Below, in pieces: positions 46,101 through 57,510 of a stretch of DNA of 64,000 bases. A program made the translations under genes and the position numbers. Within the stretch, counting starts at the first letter, position 1. Every line of letters begins with the position of its first letter. The stretch is taken from contig CAMZMU010000027.1 of NCBI GenBank assembly GCA_947311845.1, positions 30,643,723-30,707,722 of the forward strand. Direction: 5' to 3'. The notes below the pieces were generated by a model. That model was not told the DNA's origin and ran no database searches. It saw only the letters and a program-made list of their open reading frames with translations. This DNA comes from Poa pratensis (Eukaryota > Streptophyta > Magnoliopsida > Poales > Poaceae).

Positions 46101-46827
46101 GCCACATCGGGTGGGCACGAAGGCGCATGGGCCACACTCGCATCTTCAAATAAGTGCTGATCAACTGAATACCAGAAACAGTCTTCAGCAACTTGCCAAT
46201 CTCATTCAGCAAAGGGGTGGCTTCTTTGGCTTCAGCAGGAGAGATAGGGTGATCCCAGGCCACCGTTTTCTTCGGAGAATTCTCAATCGAAAAAGCCGGG
46301 AGCACCACCTGGTCGACTGGCACATAGAACCATTTGGTCCGCCAGCCTTGGGCAGAATCGACTGTCTTCAAGCTAAAGTAATGCGAATCGCTTCGCACTT
46401 GGACTTGAAATCCACCCACCGGGCAAGGGCGTTTACCCCGGCAATTGTGGCGCACCTTGAAGATATGCTTCCACAATGCCCAGCTGGGGGACACCCCCAA
46501 GAAACACTCGCATAGCACCATGAAGCAGGCGATATGCATAATGCTATTGGGAGTAAGATCATGAATCTGCAAGCCATAGGCGTACAGTAGCCCTCGCACA
46601 AAATCATGCAAAGGGAAAGAGAACCCGCGGGGAGGAATTCAGCGAAGCAGACGCGCTCGCCGTCGCGAGGATCAGGGCGTACCTCCAGACCTGGAGCACG
46701 CGCGGCCAGCTGGTCAGCTGGCGGCAGCCAACCCTTCTCACGATACTCAGAAAGGGTGTCCTCGGTTACGCAGGATCTGTCCAGTCACCGGGGATCTTCA
46801 AAAGCATCGGCAGGCTCACTCGCCATG
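43171..46827 (-). pseudogene. Antisense intron-containing gene of element G ('putative gypsy type transposon' family)
   Basis: On the strand opposite to gag. The first exon (from about 46827, MASEPADAFEDP) leads into the conserved domain of the plant 'putative gypsy type transposon' family (FPLHDFVRGLLYAYGLQ, SIMHIACFMVLCECFLG, GWRTKWFYV). Good splice sites bound further exons: donor at 45940/45939 (GCA/GTGAGT), acceptor at 45845/45844 (ATAG/GGTC), donor near 45133 (CAC/GTGAGT), acceptor near 45051 (TTTCAG/CC), donor near 44697, acceptor near 43663. Middle exons are acidic and Pro/Ser-rich; later ones form coiled coils (VGDLEKQVKDLQTQL). A stop after FEDPR and frameshifts near 46620 and 45680 show decay. 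Function unknown; it is not gag or pol. Confidence 0.72.
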
Positions 46828-47862
46828 GCCGCATCCTTCCCCTTGTCCGCTGGATCGGTGGCGGGGACGGTTGCAGCAGCACGCTTGATTTTCTTGGGCC
46901 ATCGCACAAGGAGCAGAAAGCAAGGAGCTTGGGAGGCAGAGCAATGGTGTGCGGTGCGCAAGAAGAAGAGGAACAGAGGAAAAGAATGGCAAGTAAATCA
47001 AAATCTTGCGCAAACACTGCTACTTACCGCACAACGCAAAACTCATCGTAACCGTCCGTCCAAATGTGCGTAGTATCTGGCTGTACACGTGGCGAGCACA
47101 GAGAGCAACCGTCGCATCCCACGTCGCCCACTACGCACAAAACCCTAGGAGTTCATGATGGCGCGGCGAAAAATACGCCACGTCCGGTCAAATCAAAGCT
47201 GAAACGGCGTCTTCTGCGGTCAAAACTCTGAGCATTGGGCCCACACAGACACGTCTTGTCAAAATGGCGAGCGCACGCCTAAGACGTCACGAATGACGTC
47301 AGGGGCAGAGATAACGTCCACGTTCGAGTGGTGGGACTACAATCGATAAAAGGATTCGACTAGCAAAGGTACTCCCATGGGAGCGTATCAAAAATTTCTT
47401 GCGATTGATCAAAAAGGAGCAAAATTATTTCGATTGACAAAAAACAGTACGGAAGGATGATTTGAGATTGTCCTCTATTGCAAGAAAATAAACCACAATC
47501 TCGGGGCTACTCCCATGGGAGCGCTATCGCGCTCCCATAGATTTTAAAACAAGGTAAGAAAATTCACCCGACTACAGATTCGATTAAAATGCATTAAGTA
47601 CTTCACAAATCAAAGAATCAAACTTCATAAATTCCCGGACTATGCCAATCGTAGATGTTTCGGATGCTGCATACGTAAATGCAAAGGTAAGACCCGCCGA
47701 GCAATTGAGATGGGTCGAGGGACTCTCCAACAGTGTTTTTCCTTGAAATTTCCCGTGTCAACAACATGATGAAAATCCTAACGGACGCGTCAGGTATCAA
47801 AAGTTAAACTGCAGAACGAATCAGTAAGACCTGCAACGGCCTGAGTCGAGTCTGTCCAGTAT
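46828..47862. other. Non-coding internal DNA of element G
   Basis: Contains the probable promoter side of the antisense gene. No frame or repeat is convincing. Confidence 0.5.
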
Positions 47863-48545
47863 GTTCTAGCTTTGAGTCCGGGGACTCGAACCTGATTGAA
47901 GACTAGTATGGTTTCGCCCAAATGTACGGTTAACTGAGCTCGATTTTCAAGTGAATCAGGCCTACTATGTCAATATCCCTAGGCAAAAGTTTCAAAAGTG
48001 TTCCAGCTTCGAGTCCGGGGACTCAAACCTGATTGAAGGCTAGTATGGTTTCGCCCAAATGTGCAGATAACTGAGCTCGATTTTTGAGTGAATCAGGCCT
48101 ACTATGTCAATATCCCTAGGCAAAAGTTTCAAAATTGTTCCAGCTTCGAGTCCGGGGACTCGAACCTGATTGAGGGCTAGTATGGTTTCGCCCAAATGTG
48201 CGGTTAACTGAGCTCGATTTTCGAGTGAATCAGGCCTACTATGTCAATATCCCTAGGCAAAAGTTTCAAAAGTGTTCCAGCTTCGAGTCCGGGGACTCGA
48301 ACCTGATTGAACACTAGTATGGTTTCGCCCAAATGTGCGGTTAACTGAGCTCAATATTCGAGTGAATCAGGCTTACTATGTCAATATCCCTAGGCATAAT
48401 TTTTCGATTGCGTTCCAGGCTCGAGCCCAAGGACTCGAGTCTGACTGAAGACTAGTAAGGTTTTTGCTCAAGTAAGAAGTTAACTGAGCTCGATACTCGA
48501 GTAAATCAGGCCTACTATGTCAATATCCCTCGATTAGCATATACA
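47863..48545 (+). repeat. 137-bp tandem array in element G
   Basis: Five units begin at 47863, 48000, 48137, 48274 and 48412 with GTTCCAGCTTCGAGTCCGGG or a close variant. The last is the most diverged. The array sits about 130 bp before the 3' LTR, where subterminal repeats could act in regulation or arise by slippage. Confidence 0.93.
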
Positions 48546-48673
48546 TACAATTGAAACAAATTAGAGCTCGAAGAACTACATCGGGTCAGAAGAACAAGTT
48601 CAGAAGATTATGACGTGCACGATGAAGGGAGCACATGCTCGATTCTTTGAGTCAAGCAAGTACTCGGGGCAAC

Positions 48674-49146
48674 TGACGAGGTTATACTCTGCGGGTACCC
48701 CAGCTTAGAGGTACCTGGTGCACGTGATGATCAAAGAAACCCAAAGATTAATCGAAGCCCACAAAGGAAGGACCGAGACGAGGAGTGCTTCCCAAGTTAG
48801 ATCAAGTTATGGTCGGTTAAGACTTTCCATACATGTAACCTTGGTCGGTTGTGTTTCCCGAGACCCAGCCTCCTATATAAAGGCTGGGAGGGTGATCGAT
48901 CAAGGTAAGGAATTCATAGCCACCAAAACCTCGGCGAGATCAGCAACTCGTCGAACCCTTGTAACCCTGATATTCATACCATAAACACGGACAAGCAGGA
49001 ATTAGGGGTTTTACCTCACTCGAGGGCCCTGAACCTGGGTAAATCTAGCTTGTCAGCCGTCGATTCCACCAATACTATGCGTTCTCTACCACACAATCAA
49101 CCCTAGGTATAGCAACCATGGGAATTGCCGAAGGCACACCTCGACA
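48674..49146 (+). repeat. 3' LTR of element G
   Basis: 473 bp, near-identical to 38601-39073, with intact TGACGAGG ... CCTCGACA ends followed by the ACGCC target duplication. Confidence 0.93.
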
Positions 49147-49688
49147 ACGCCCGTGTGGTGGTTGAGACCTTTGTGGTCACTTGTAAAGTCATTCGGGAGC
49201 TCCCAATCCCGTTGTGGGTTATGCCCCAGATTGTTGTTGAAAGGCTCCGGATTCCGCCTCGAAGGATTCCGATAGTGGAAGGTGAACCAAACCTTTGTGG
49301 TGCGGTTCATCGGAGAAGAAGGTGAAACCTTTGTGGTTGTTGAACCATTGTGTTGGTTCACACCTCTCCAACGAGACGTACTCCCTTGAGAGGAGGAACT
49401 CGGGAATACTTCCTCGTCTCCACGTGCTTCGGTTATTTCTATACCCGAGCTCTTTATTTATGCACTTTACATTGTGATAGCCTTCGTGCTTGAAGTTTTC
49501 TATTGCTATCACCTTGTTGCTTGTCTTGCTTAGCATAAGTTGTTGGTGCACATAGGTGAGCCTAGTTTATTTAGGTTGTTGGCTTGTTAATTTAAACACC
49601 TAGTTTTATTCCGCAAGTATCAAGCCTAAACCGGAAAAGTTTTAAACCGCCTATTCACCCCCCTCTAGGCGACATCATTGTCCTTTCA

Positions 49689-49898
49689 GGTTCCGGGCAG
49701 TCTCGGACAGGATACCAGCCAGAGATCTCCAGGAGCCTCGCACCATCAACATCTTCCACATGAACGTGCGCAGCGTGAAGATGCGTGTGAAGCTGTGCAC
49801 TCGGCGGGTTGCCTCGCTGGAGGAGCTGTGGGTGCTCGCGGATCAATGCTCTCGGGCTAAGGAAGCTGCCGATCTCCCACCGTGTGAGATCCTCTGAT
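49689..49898 (+). pseudogene. gag-like frame of element E, C-terminal part
   Basis: Resumes after the F target duplication in phase with the part ending at 37058. Basic, helical-looking sequence (NIFHMNVRSVKMRVKLCTRR) ends in a TGA near 49898. It is separated from its N-terminus by 12.6 kb of F plus G. Confidence 0.6.
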
Positions 49899-50405
49899 GG
49901 CCTACAAAGCTATGTACCCGGAAAGAGTCATGCAAGATGTACCCTGAAGCACCAAGTCGTCGCTCAAGAACTTCAATCATAAATAAAAGATAAGTTATCC
50001 TGAAATCCCGCTGATCTCATGTGAATCATGTCTTCCCGCGGGTGAAACTAGTACAAAGCGTGCTAGCAGCTAGCAAAGGCAAGGCTCGACCGTCGTGCGA
50101 GCACTCATGGGGTATCGACTCTCCCGGGGGTAGAAAGTGATGAGAAAGACCTGATACCACCCGGGGACGTGCGTGCCATCAGAGTGAGTGGCCTCACGGG
50201 TATCTGCAGGCTTGTGAGAGCATTCCTGATCAGTCAGGGCCTCATAATTACGCTTGCAACCCGGAGGGTCCCTCAAGGACGTGGAGAACAATAACAATAA
50301 GCAAAGACAAGTAAAACGCACTTGTAGAGACAAAGCAGCAAAGTCATTAAGTTCTAGGCTGTTACAATAAAGTTCAAATTGTAACACAAGGGACTAATGC
50401 AAAGT
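49899..50405. other. Spacer in element E
   Basis: Between the gag-like frame and the 3' end of the opposite-strand gene. Nothing is recognised. Confidence 0.45.
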
Positions 50406-53400
50406 TCATTGTTTCTGGGCAGCAGGACGCACAGATGGCTTTCCAGAGGAAGGAAGACGGGGATAGTCTCTCCCCGCTAACACGGCAGCTTGAGCCTCCA
50501 TCTCTCGGCGGAACTGCGAAGATGGAGACACGCTGGCCCAGTCAGGCATGGTCGCTGACGGGTTGACTTCCGCAAATGCAGCCATCACCAAGGCCGTAGT
50601 CCGCTTGCTCACACGATGCTTGTCATTCGTCAGCTGGAGGGCAAGGACATTCTTGGCGCCGTTCACTTCCTCGGTTTTCTTCTTGATGAAACCGGCTATG
50701 GTCTGCAAGCTCTGGTGGTCAGGCGCGAGTGCATCAAGGGCAGGTTTCTTGCATAGCTAGGCCACCCGAGAAGAAAGCCCGTCGCAGGCCTCTACGAGCA
50801 GAGCGAGACCTTCCTTGCTCACGCCCTAGAGAGTGGACAGTTCGCCTAAAGCCTGGTCGTGGGAGTTGATCAGCTGCTGGTTGCTCTCTTTCGTCTTCGA
50901 CATCTCTTGTTCCAGTGCTTTCAGAGAGCTTTCCAGCGCGGACATCTTGCGATTGTCCTCTTCGACCTTTTTCCGTTGGGCCTGAGAATCGGCCTGCTCT
51001 TGGGCGAGCATCTCCTTGAGGCTAGCGATGGCCAGGTCCTTTTCCTTTAGCTGGGTCTCACGGTAATGAAGGTCCTGCCTCTTCAGCTTGAGCTCCTCCT
51101 GAATGCTGTCGACGGCCCCCTTCAGGCGCTCGTTCTCTTGCTCCTGCTCGCGCTTCTGGGCACCCAAGATGGTCATCATCCCATTCAAGGCAGACTGTCG
51201 GGCGTTCAGTTGTTGCTCTCTGGTCGTCAGCTCTTCTTTTTGCTGCTTTTCTGCGGCAATTCTCTCGGACTTCTTCTCCTGGAGGTTTAGCAGCAGCTTG
51301 TAAACGTTCCTGGACATGCGGTCCAGCTTGGCTTTTCCGCTCTTCATCTGGTCCACCGCCTCCCCGATCTTCTTCCCGACGGCGGCCTCGCGAGCACTGA
51401 TGTCCTCGCCCATCTGAGCTAGCCTGCGGCGAATGGCATCCATGGAGTTCTCCCTGCTGATGGTGACTTTTGAAGTGGACCCCGAAGCGGTATCCTCCTG
51501 TCGGCCCCCGGAAGTCAAGCTCTCTCTGATCCTCTCCAGTTCTGGTATTTCTGAGCTGGCGCTAGAGTCCAAGGAGAGCTCGGTATACGCGACCAGCTTC
51601 GAGCCTAGAAGAAGAGAACCAGGAGACGGCGCATGCATGTGGTATTCCCCAATGGCGGGCAGCTCGGCGTTTTCAGTGTCGAGGAACTGGGGAACAGTCT
51701 GCGTCCTAGCAACGCGCGTCGGCGCACTCTTGGACACCTCTCGCCCATCAGAGGAGTTAAGGGAAGGGGTCCCAACTTGCCCAGCGGCGTCAAGGCCACC
51801 AGATGGGACCGCGTTCGCCGCAGAGGCATCTGAGGACAAGACAACATTATAAGGATTTTGAACATCAAGCCCAGAGAGAAATCGGCAAACGAAGGGCCTG
51901 AACTTGCCTGCGGGTTCCGGATTTGGTTCCTCCGGCGTCCCCTTGGGATGGATGGGAATGGCGCGGTAACGCTCCCCACTTCACTCCCCCGACGGCCTTC
52001 AACTTCAGCTAAAGGAGGAGGAGGCAGCATTCCTCCGCCATCCCTCTTGATGCTTGAGGTGGTGTCTTCCTCCGTGAAGTCGCGGAGCCTCTTGCTTCCT
52101 TCGGGCGGTGCATCGTCCCTACAGGCCATCGGCAACGTTCGTTCCAGGTCAGGTGGAAAACAATGGAATCATGAAGCTTTCAGAGTTCAGGCAAGGACTT
52201 ACTCCCGTGACCGCTTGCTGCACACTTGCGAGGGCAAGTCGTACGACGCCCCGGAGGATCCCTGGGACGCCCCCGGGACAGACGCCGGCGGCGGGGAGTC
52301 AGCAGAGCTCTCCATCTCAGAAGCTATGGAGTACTCTCTGCCATCGACCTCCATGTCCGAAGGACCGCCTGCATCACCCGCCGGTTGCGCGGGCACTGAG
52401 GTCATAGCGGCCCCCGTGTTAGGACCGCGGGGGCACCAGAAGCAGGAGGCAGGGGAGGCTCATTGTCCCCTGCGTCATCGTCATCGTCTTCATCATCGTC
52501 GTTGTCATCATCGTAATCGTCGTCATCTTCGTCTTCCTCGTCATCGCCTTGCTTGGCGCCTTGCTCACCACCGCCGGCGTCTTCGTCTGAGCCGGCGGAG
52601 TCATCCATGGGCTCATCCTCGGTTCCCCCTGGCGCCTCTAGGGGCTCATCTTCCTCTTCGGAGCCAGAAGGGGCCCTAGACTTGCGCCCCTTTACCAGAG
52701 GCACGGGACCGTGGTCATTCTGACCTTCGAGGCCAAGGGCGGTGCACAACGGCATATGGGCCAAGATGGCGGCCTTTTGCGGGTCCTCGCACAAAGGGAG
52801 GACCCCGGCAGGAAGTTCGAACTGAAGACCCGGGACGAATAACTTGATTATGTTGTCCCGGATGGTGCCCTCGGGCATATCCACGTTCCTCAGGCGGGAT
52901 GGGTCGCTGCGGCCCTGGAATTCCCACGAGGGATGTGGCCTCTCCTGCAGGGGAGCCATCCGGTTGCGAAGGAAATGAGCAGTGACGACGGCGCCCGTCA
53001 CCCCCTGGCCACTCAGAAGCCGGAAGCGCTCCACCGCCTCTGAGAAATCATCGTCCTGACCGCTGAAGTAGCCCCAGGACTCCAGCTTCCTTGGGATTTC
53101 CTTCGGCTCCTCCCATTGTGGGAGGGCCTCGGAGATCACCACCAAGAACCACCGCGTCCGCCATTCCTCCCATCTGGATTTGATCTTCATGAGAGGATAC
53201 GACGTCTTGATCCTTGGGCGGAAGCTGAATGTGACACCACCTCCCAGCCATCTATCATTCACGATGCGGGGGTAGAAGAAGTGGCGAAACAAGTCCACGG
53301 ACGGCATCACCCCTACAAATGCAGTAGTGGGGAAAACCGCCAGGTCCAGGACGGCCCCTGGCGACAGGTGCAGGAGCTTCAGCCCATAAGCCTTCAGGAT

Positions 53401-53753
53401 CTCCAAGAGGAAGTCGGAGAAGGGCGGCACGGCTCCCATCAGCATGAAGGTGTCGAAGATTGGGATCTGGCTGGGCGGCCATGTCTTGGAGGGGGGAAGA
53501 ACTTCGTCGCCTCGCGGGCAGGGAAGTCTCCTGTCGCAATAGTTTCCACTACCCCGAAGTGCGAGGCCTCTCGCATCTTCTCGCCATCAGCATACCTGCT
53601 TGGAAACAGAGCCCGCTCCCGGCGAAGCAACGCTTGGCTGTTTTTCAGCGCCGATCTCCGACAATTCCTCCTGGATTTGGGAGAGGACGGCCCCCGGACA
53701 ATCGCGGCGGCGCCCTCCGGCTTCTTCCGCCCGGCGGGCTTGGTGCGAGCCAT
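50406..53753 (-). pseudogene. Antisense gene of element E ('putative gypsy type transposon' family)
   Basis: Starts MARTKPAGRKKPEGAAAI at 53753. A frameshift near 53490 precedes the conserved domain (FSDFLLEILKAYGLKLLHLS, WRTRWFLVV). Then come a long Asp/Glu run (to 52402) and a Ser/Pro-rich exon ending at a donor near 52197 (GGGA/GTAAGT). The exon 52135-51911 ends in a GC-type donor (CGCAG/GCAAG), with an acceptor at about 51831 (CCTCAG/ATGCC). The last exon (to 50406) is a long coiled coil (EQENERLKGAVDSIQEELKL) broken by stops at about 50826 and 50757. The architecture (conserved domain, acidic linker, coiled coil, introns) matches the antisense gene of G although sequence is diverged. Function unknown. 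Confidence 0.72.
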
Positions 53754-54166
53754 CGGAGTTGCAGCGGCGGCGCAGTAGCAGAGGATGGAGCAGAGGATGG
53801 AGAGCTGGGGATTTCTGGCGGAATGATTCGGTAACAGCAGCTAAGCCTCGGTTGGAGCTCTAAGGAACTACCCCACGCGTCACGTTGCGGCCCCATAACT
53901 CCGACGGGCGCGAGGATCGAGGAGACGTGCCAATTTCGGCGCTTTCCAGCCGTTGGATACACGACGGAGTCCAATGCCCGCACGAATCGCAACGTTCGGT
54001 GCGGCTCAGTCAAAAGGAAACTCGGGGGCTCGCCTCTACTTCAGCCTGGCGGACCCCACCAAGCAGCACAAGAGGACGAGGCGCCGGGGACCCACTTTGA
54101 CCTCTTTTTGGTCATAGCCCCGGCAGCAGCTGAAGCAAAGCTGCCGGGACCATGCCCAGGGGCTAC
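53754..54166. other. 3' end of element E internal region
   Basis: Includes upstream sequence of the antisense gene and, just before the LTR, a G-rich tract (CATGCCCAGGGGCTAC) acting as the plus-strand primer site. Confidence 0.55.
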
Positions 54167-55116
54167 TGTCGCAGCAGTGGAACATGGGGTTCCCCTAGTG
54201 CTGCCAAAGTGGGTCCACCTCCTGTGGGCCCCGCACGAAGATGGACAAGGCCAAGACACGATCCAAGACCTGGCGGACACCCCGCACGCCAGCCAAGACC
54301 GCCGGGTACGGAGGACCCCCGGGTCCCCAGCACCCCGGAAGCAGAAGAGGACCCCGAGAGCGCAAGACCCCGGCAGGGCCGGGCTTCCTCCTGGGCACCA
54401 GTCCGTACAATCTGAAGATAGGGTTTCTACCACCCTCCGGAAGATGGTAGAAGAGCCCAGAAGACTTGGGAAGCAAGGCGCGAGCAGGAGACACCACCTG
54501 CGGTGTGCCAGCCTTTGCTCACGTCTCTTTCCCCCAAAGGGTGGAGATCCCACCAAACCAGCGAAGGATACTTGGAGGAGGAGAGGCCACGTCTCCTCCT
54601 CCACCATGGAGAGGGGATTCTTCCCGCCAAGACCCCACACGCTCCTCGCATGACCTATGTGGCATCCCTTATCTATAAAAGGAGGACCAAGGCATGGCGA
54701 GGAGGAGGAAATCCAAGGTAGAAGACACCCACGGATGCTAGCAGAGCAAGAACACCAGAGAGTTAGGCTATGGCAGGGAAGAGAGGGAAGGTGATCTCCT
54801 CCGGGCCAGGATCTGTCCTTCCTCTTCCTCTAGCCAAAATCCCTGTCGGGTACTTCGCCGGAGACATCATTGTAGCCACACCATTATTCCTCCATCTATC
54901 CAGACATGCAGGAGTAGGGCTGTTAGCCTTCGGGCGGCCTGAACCTGGGTAGATCGTTGTGTCTCTTGCTTGTTTGCCCTGCACGTCGAGATCGAGAGAG
55001 AGAGAAAGCTTGCGGCGATCCCTCCACGGGAGACGTTTCCAGCCTTCTTCGCGCCCCTACCGAATCTACAAAGGTGGTGCCTGTCATCCCCGGTGTCCGT
55101 CCTTCGAGACACGACA
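54167..55116 (+). repeat. 3' LTR of element E
   Basis: 950 bp, matching 35307-36255 with about 30 substitutions and a few small indels by eye. TATA-like CTATAAAAGG at about 54672. Confidence 0.9.
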
Positions 55117-55379
55117 GGATCTATAGGCGCATGCTAGTAAATTGCCCGCTGGTTGTAACTATTTACTCAGTTTTTAGTTGCAGACTGGTTGTGATTGGTA
55201 TTTTACGTTATAAACTAGAATTCTCTGTTACATAAGGGTTACAACTAAATATTTGTCGGTTAGACTATGATTGCTACTGGATTTATTTTTCACATGTGAC
55301 TAATGTGATTTCAGTGAGAATTAAATCTCATTTAAATGGGTGCTAGGCAAACCCCCAAAAGATTAGTATATTGACACAA
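55117..55379. other. Flank right of element E
   Basis: AT-rich; nothing recognised. It does not repeat the left flank of E. Confidence 0.4.
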
Positions 55380-57510
55380 CAAACATCTATTATTTCACAA
55401 AATTTAATTATAAATTCAATTTATATGTTGAGAAATAAAAGGACAACAATAGTTAATTTATTGGGTTATGAATAAGGCCCATTAACATTACCCTGAATTT
55501 GTTATTTACGTGCTTTGAGTTGTATTTGTAGCTGAACTTTTGTGATATCTTAGATGCTTGGTACGTCTATGTACTCAATTATTTTTACCGTTTTATAGCT
55601 TCTAGGATTTAATTTTTGACAATGGTTGCATTTGTTGAACGAGGACTCTAGGTGCATAGAATATGTTCTATGTGAAAACAGAAAATACATTACATAATCC
55701 TGATACTATTGAAATAATGCGTAAAATACTTAGAAATCCATAAAAAGGTAAAAAATTCTAAAACTGACATTCACGCAAACATGATCAAATATTATACCCG
55801 TACAATTTTTTCTTCTGCCAAATAATGACTTTCATTCCACCTGGGTCAAAGATTTGGCTAAGAAAGTATTATACACACTCTATATTTGTCATACAATTCT
55901 CTTTTTTGCCAAGAATTTAATGAGAATCATTTCCTGGCCAATTGTTTTACGCAAGTAGAATACGGTATCATCTTCGAGGGTGCGAGCTTGGTGTGCCGGA
56001 CCAAAAATTGGGCCGTGCCAGAACAATTAAGCGTTTGGGCGCCGCAAGTGGGAGCCATTTTTGGTTCGGCACACTCCAAATGACTTTTAAATGGCCATTT
56101 GGGCGCCACAAATAGAGATATGCTCTTAGTCGTTAGCAACGGCTGCTCCCTCATGTTTGGACATATTCTGTTTCCAAAGCAGAGTTGGTTCACTCGTACC
56201 AAATGGATAGCTCATTTTCATGTTGTCCATGTGCATACGTCGAAGTAGAAAAAAAAGGCCCAGATGATCCGTAAGCAAAATGAAAAGTGCCTGTAATTAC
56301 AACTCATTCGAGCAGGAATAGTACTGCACGCGTCAATCAGCGCATATGCATAAGTGCATAACCCTTCTTGGCAGTTGGCACTTGGAAGATGGAAACTGGA
56401 AGCCAGGGGACACCATAGTTCAGGTTTCAGAAAGCCTCTCTCCTCTTTTCTTTTCAGCTAAGTAGCAGGTTCTCTGACTCGGTCATGGTTCAGTTCACTC
56501 TTGTATCCAATGATCGCACATGCAGACGCATACTCTACTTCTTCTAGAAGGGTCTGCATGATAGACGTACTCCACTAACATAATGTTGGATGGTCCAGCA
56601 GTGGATCTCGCATTAATTGCCCATGGCGACGCATCCCAGATTGATTAGGGTCCTACACGAGAAGGACTGGCATGTGCTTCCAAGAACAGTAGGTGATAAA
56701 CTGAAAAGAAACCTTTGCCTGAAACCCAGAAGATATTCTGTCAATCCAGCTTCGGCATTCTCGAGACACTCATTCAGTTGGGGCTATGAAATTCGCTCAA
56801 CGAACTTCTAAATACGTTTTCTCGAAAGAAGAAGGCCGGAACACGACGTTGAAATGTTAACGACGGAACTCTGGTGTATCAAAGATCGATGGGACATATG
56901 TAGAGGCGAAGGACCAGTCTAATGCATGGTGTGCTCATATGGAATGCTAGCTGCTGAGTAGGAGAGTATAGTGCTGGTCAACTGTGCCGCAAGAACATCA
57001 GACAGTTTAATCTCTCCAGGAATTCCAAAAATTTCCCTGCGATTTCCGGCTAATATTTGTCTCCGTTATGACATTCAGATGTTGGTAGTGACAGCCTGTA
57101 TATAGTAGCGCTTTTCTGCTAAGGCCCAATCGCGATGCTAAACTTATGGCCCATCCAACAAATCCAACGGGCGAAACTGTCAAAATTTGGAAGGGATGCA
57201 CCTGCTGGTCCAGTACATTTGGAGATGGAGGGCACGGTTGTTCTGTGTGCTTGCTTCGCACATGCAAAAATGACATGTTGGTATGGTTACGCGCGAGGGA
57301 GAAGAAAACTCAGGAATGAGAGATGGAAATGTAACATACGCATGACTTCCCGGGCAAAAATAGGGTGAGAGGTTTTCATGTTCCAACTTCCAACGCGAAG
57401 CGAGGCGCCATCGCCTATTTCTGTCTGTATAAATAGTGATGCTAGAGACTGACGACGCCTGTTCTTGTGGAACGGGAAGACAAATATTTGAGTCATGTAG
57501 AGCCATGCCA
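55380..57510. repeat. Diverged tandem duplication, copy 1
   Basis: Blocks in this stretch recur in the same order at 58180-60125. Examples are the AGGCCCATTAACA region (about 55475 and 58286), CTCTAGGTGCA (55648 and 58457), TATGAAATTCGCTCAAC-like text (56786 and 59229), GGGACATATGTAGAGGCGA (56891 and 59310) and GACGCCTGTTCTTG (57453 and 60069). Identity is moderate, so the duplication is old. No gene is recognised in either copy. Confidence 0.75.
55936..56135. mobile_element. Degenerate relative of the TIR element at 58508
   Basis: GGGCGCC-rich text and a right end reading AGAGATATGCTCTTA resemble the element at 58508-58794. It sits at the matching place in duplication copy 1, so the insertion probably predates the duplication. 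Confidence 0.45.

Larger units (their letters stand above)
38601..49146 (+). mobile_element. Element G: complete non-autonomous Gypsy-like retrotransposon
   Basis: LTRs of 473 bp (38601-39073 and 48674-49146) start TGACGAGG and end CCTCGACA (5' copy ends CGATA). A perfect ACGCC target duplication lies at 38596-38600 and 49147-49151. By eye the LTRs differ at about 8 of 473 positions (1.7 percent), so it is younger than E. In order: primer site, broken gag and protease on the plus strand, a 48-bp tandem array, an intron-containing gene on the minus strand, non-coding DNA, a 137-bp tandem array, and the 3' LTR. No RT, RNase H or integrase. Confidence 0.93.
37059..49688 (+). mobile_element. Element F: solo LTR, split by element G
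   Basis: Starts TGAAAGTGCATG (37059) and ends ATTGTCCTTTCA (49688), with inverted TGAAAG/CTTTCA termini and a perfect 5-bp target duplication GGTTC at 37054-37058 and 49689-49693. Without G it is about 2.08 kb (37059-38600 plus 49152-49688). There is no internal region or second LTR, so it is the product of LTR-LTR recombination. It lies in the gag-like frame of E. Confidence 0.9.
35307..55116 (+). mobile_element. Element E: non-autonomous Gypsy-like retrotransposon, host of F and G
   Basis: LTRs at 35307-36255 and 54167-55116 start TGTCGCAGCAGTGG and end GAGACACGACA. By eye they differ at roughly 3 percent of positions. Without F the element is about 7.2 kb. In order: 5' LTR, primer binding site, a gag-like frame cut by F at 37058, the rest of that frame (49689-49898), then a gene on the opposite strand (50406-53753), purine tract and 3' LTR. 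No pol. The flanks (GAATA left, GGATC right) are not a convincing 5-bp target duplication. Confidence 0.88.

Noticed and set aside
47863..48545. Tandem 137-bp units considered as a CRISPR array or a centromeric satellite
   Set aside because: Units are contiguous without spacers, in a eukaryotic retroelement, with only five copies.
52402..52700. Short-period GAC/GAT (Asp) repeat considered as a microsatellite of its own
   Set aside because: It encodes the acidic linker of the antisense protein in frame, so it is described as part of that gene.
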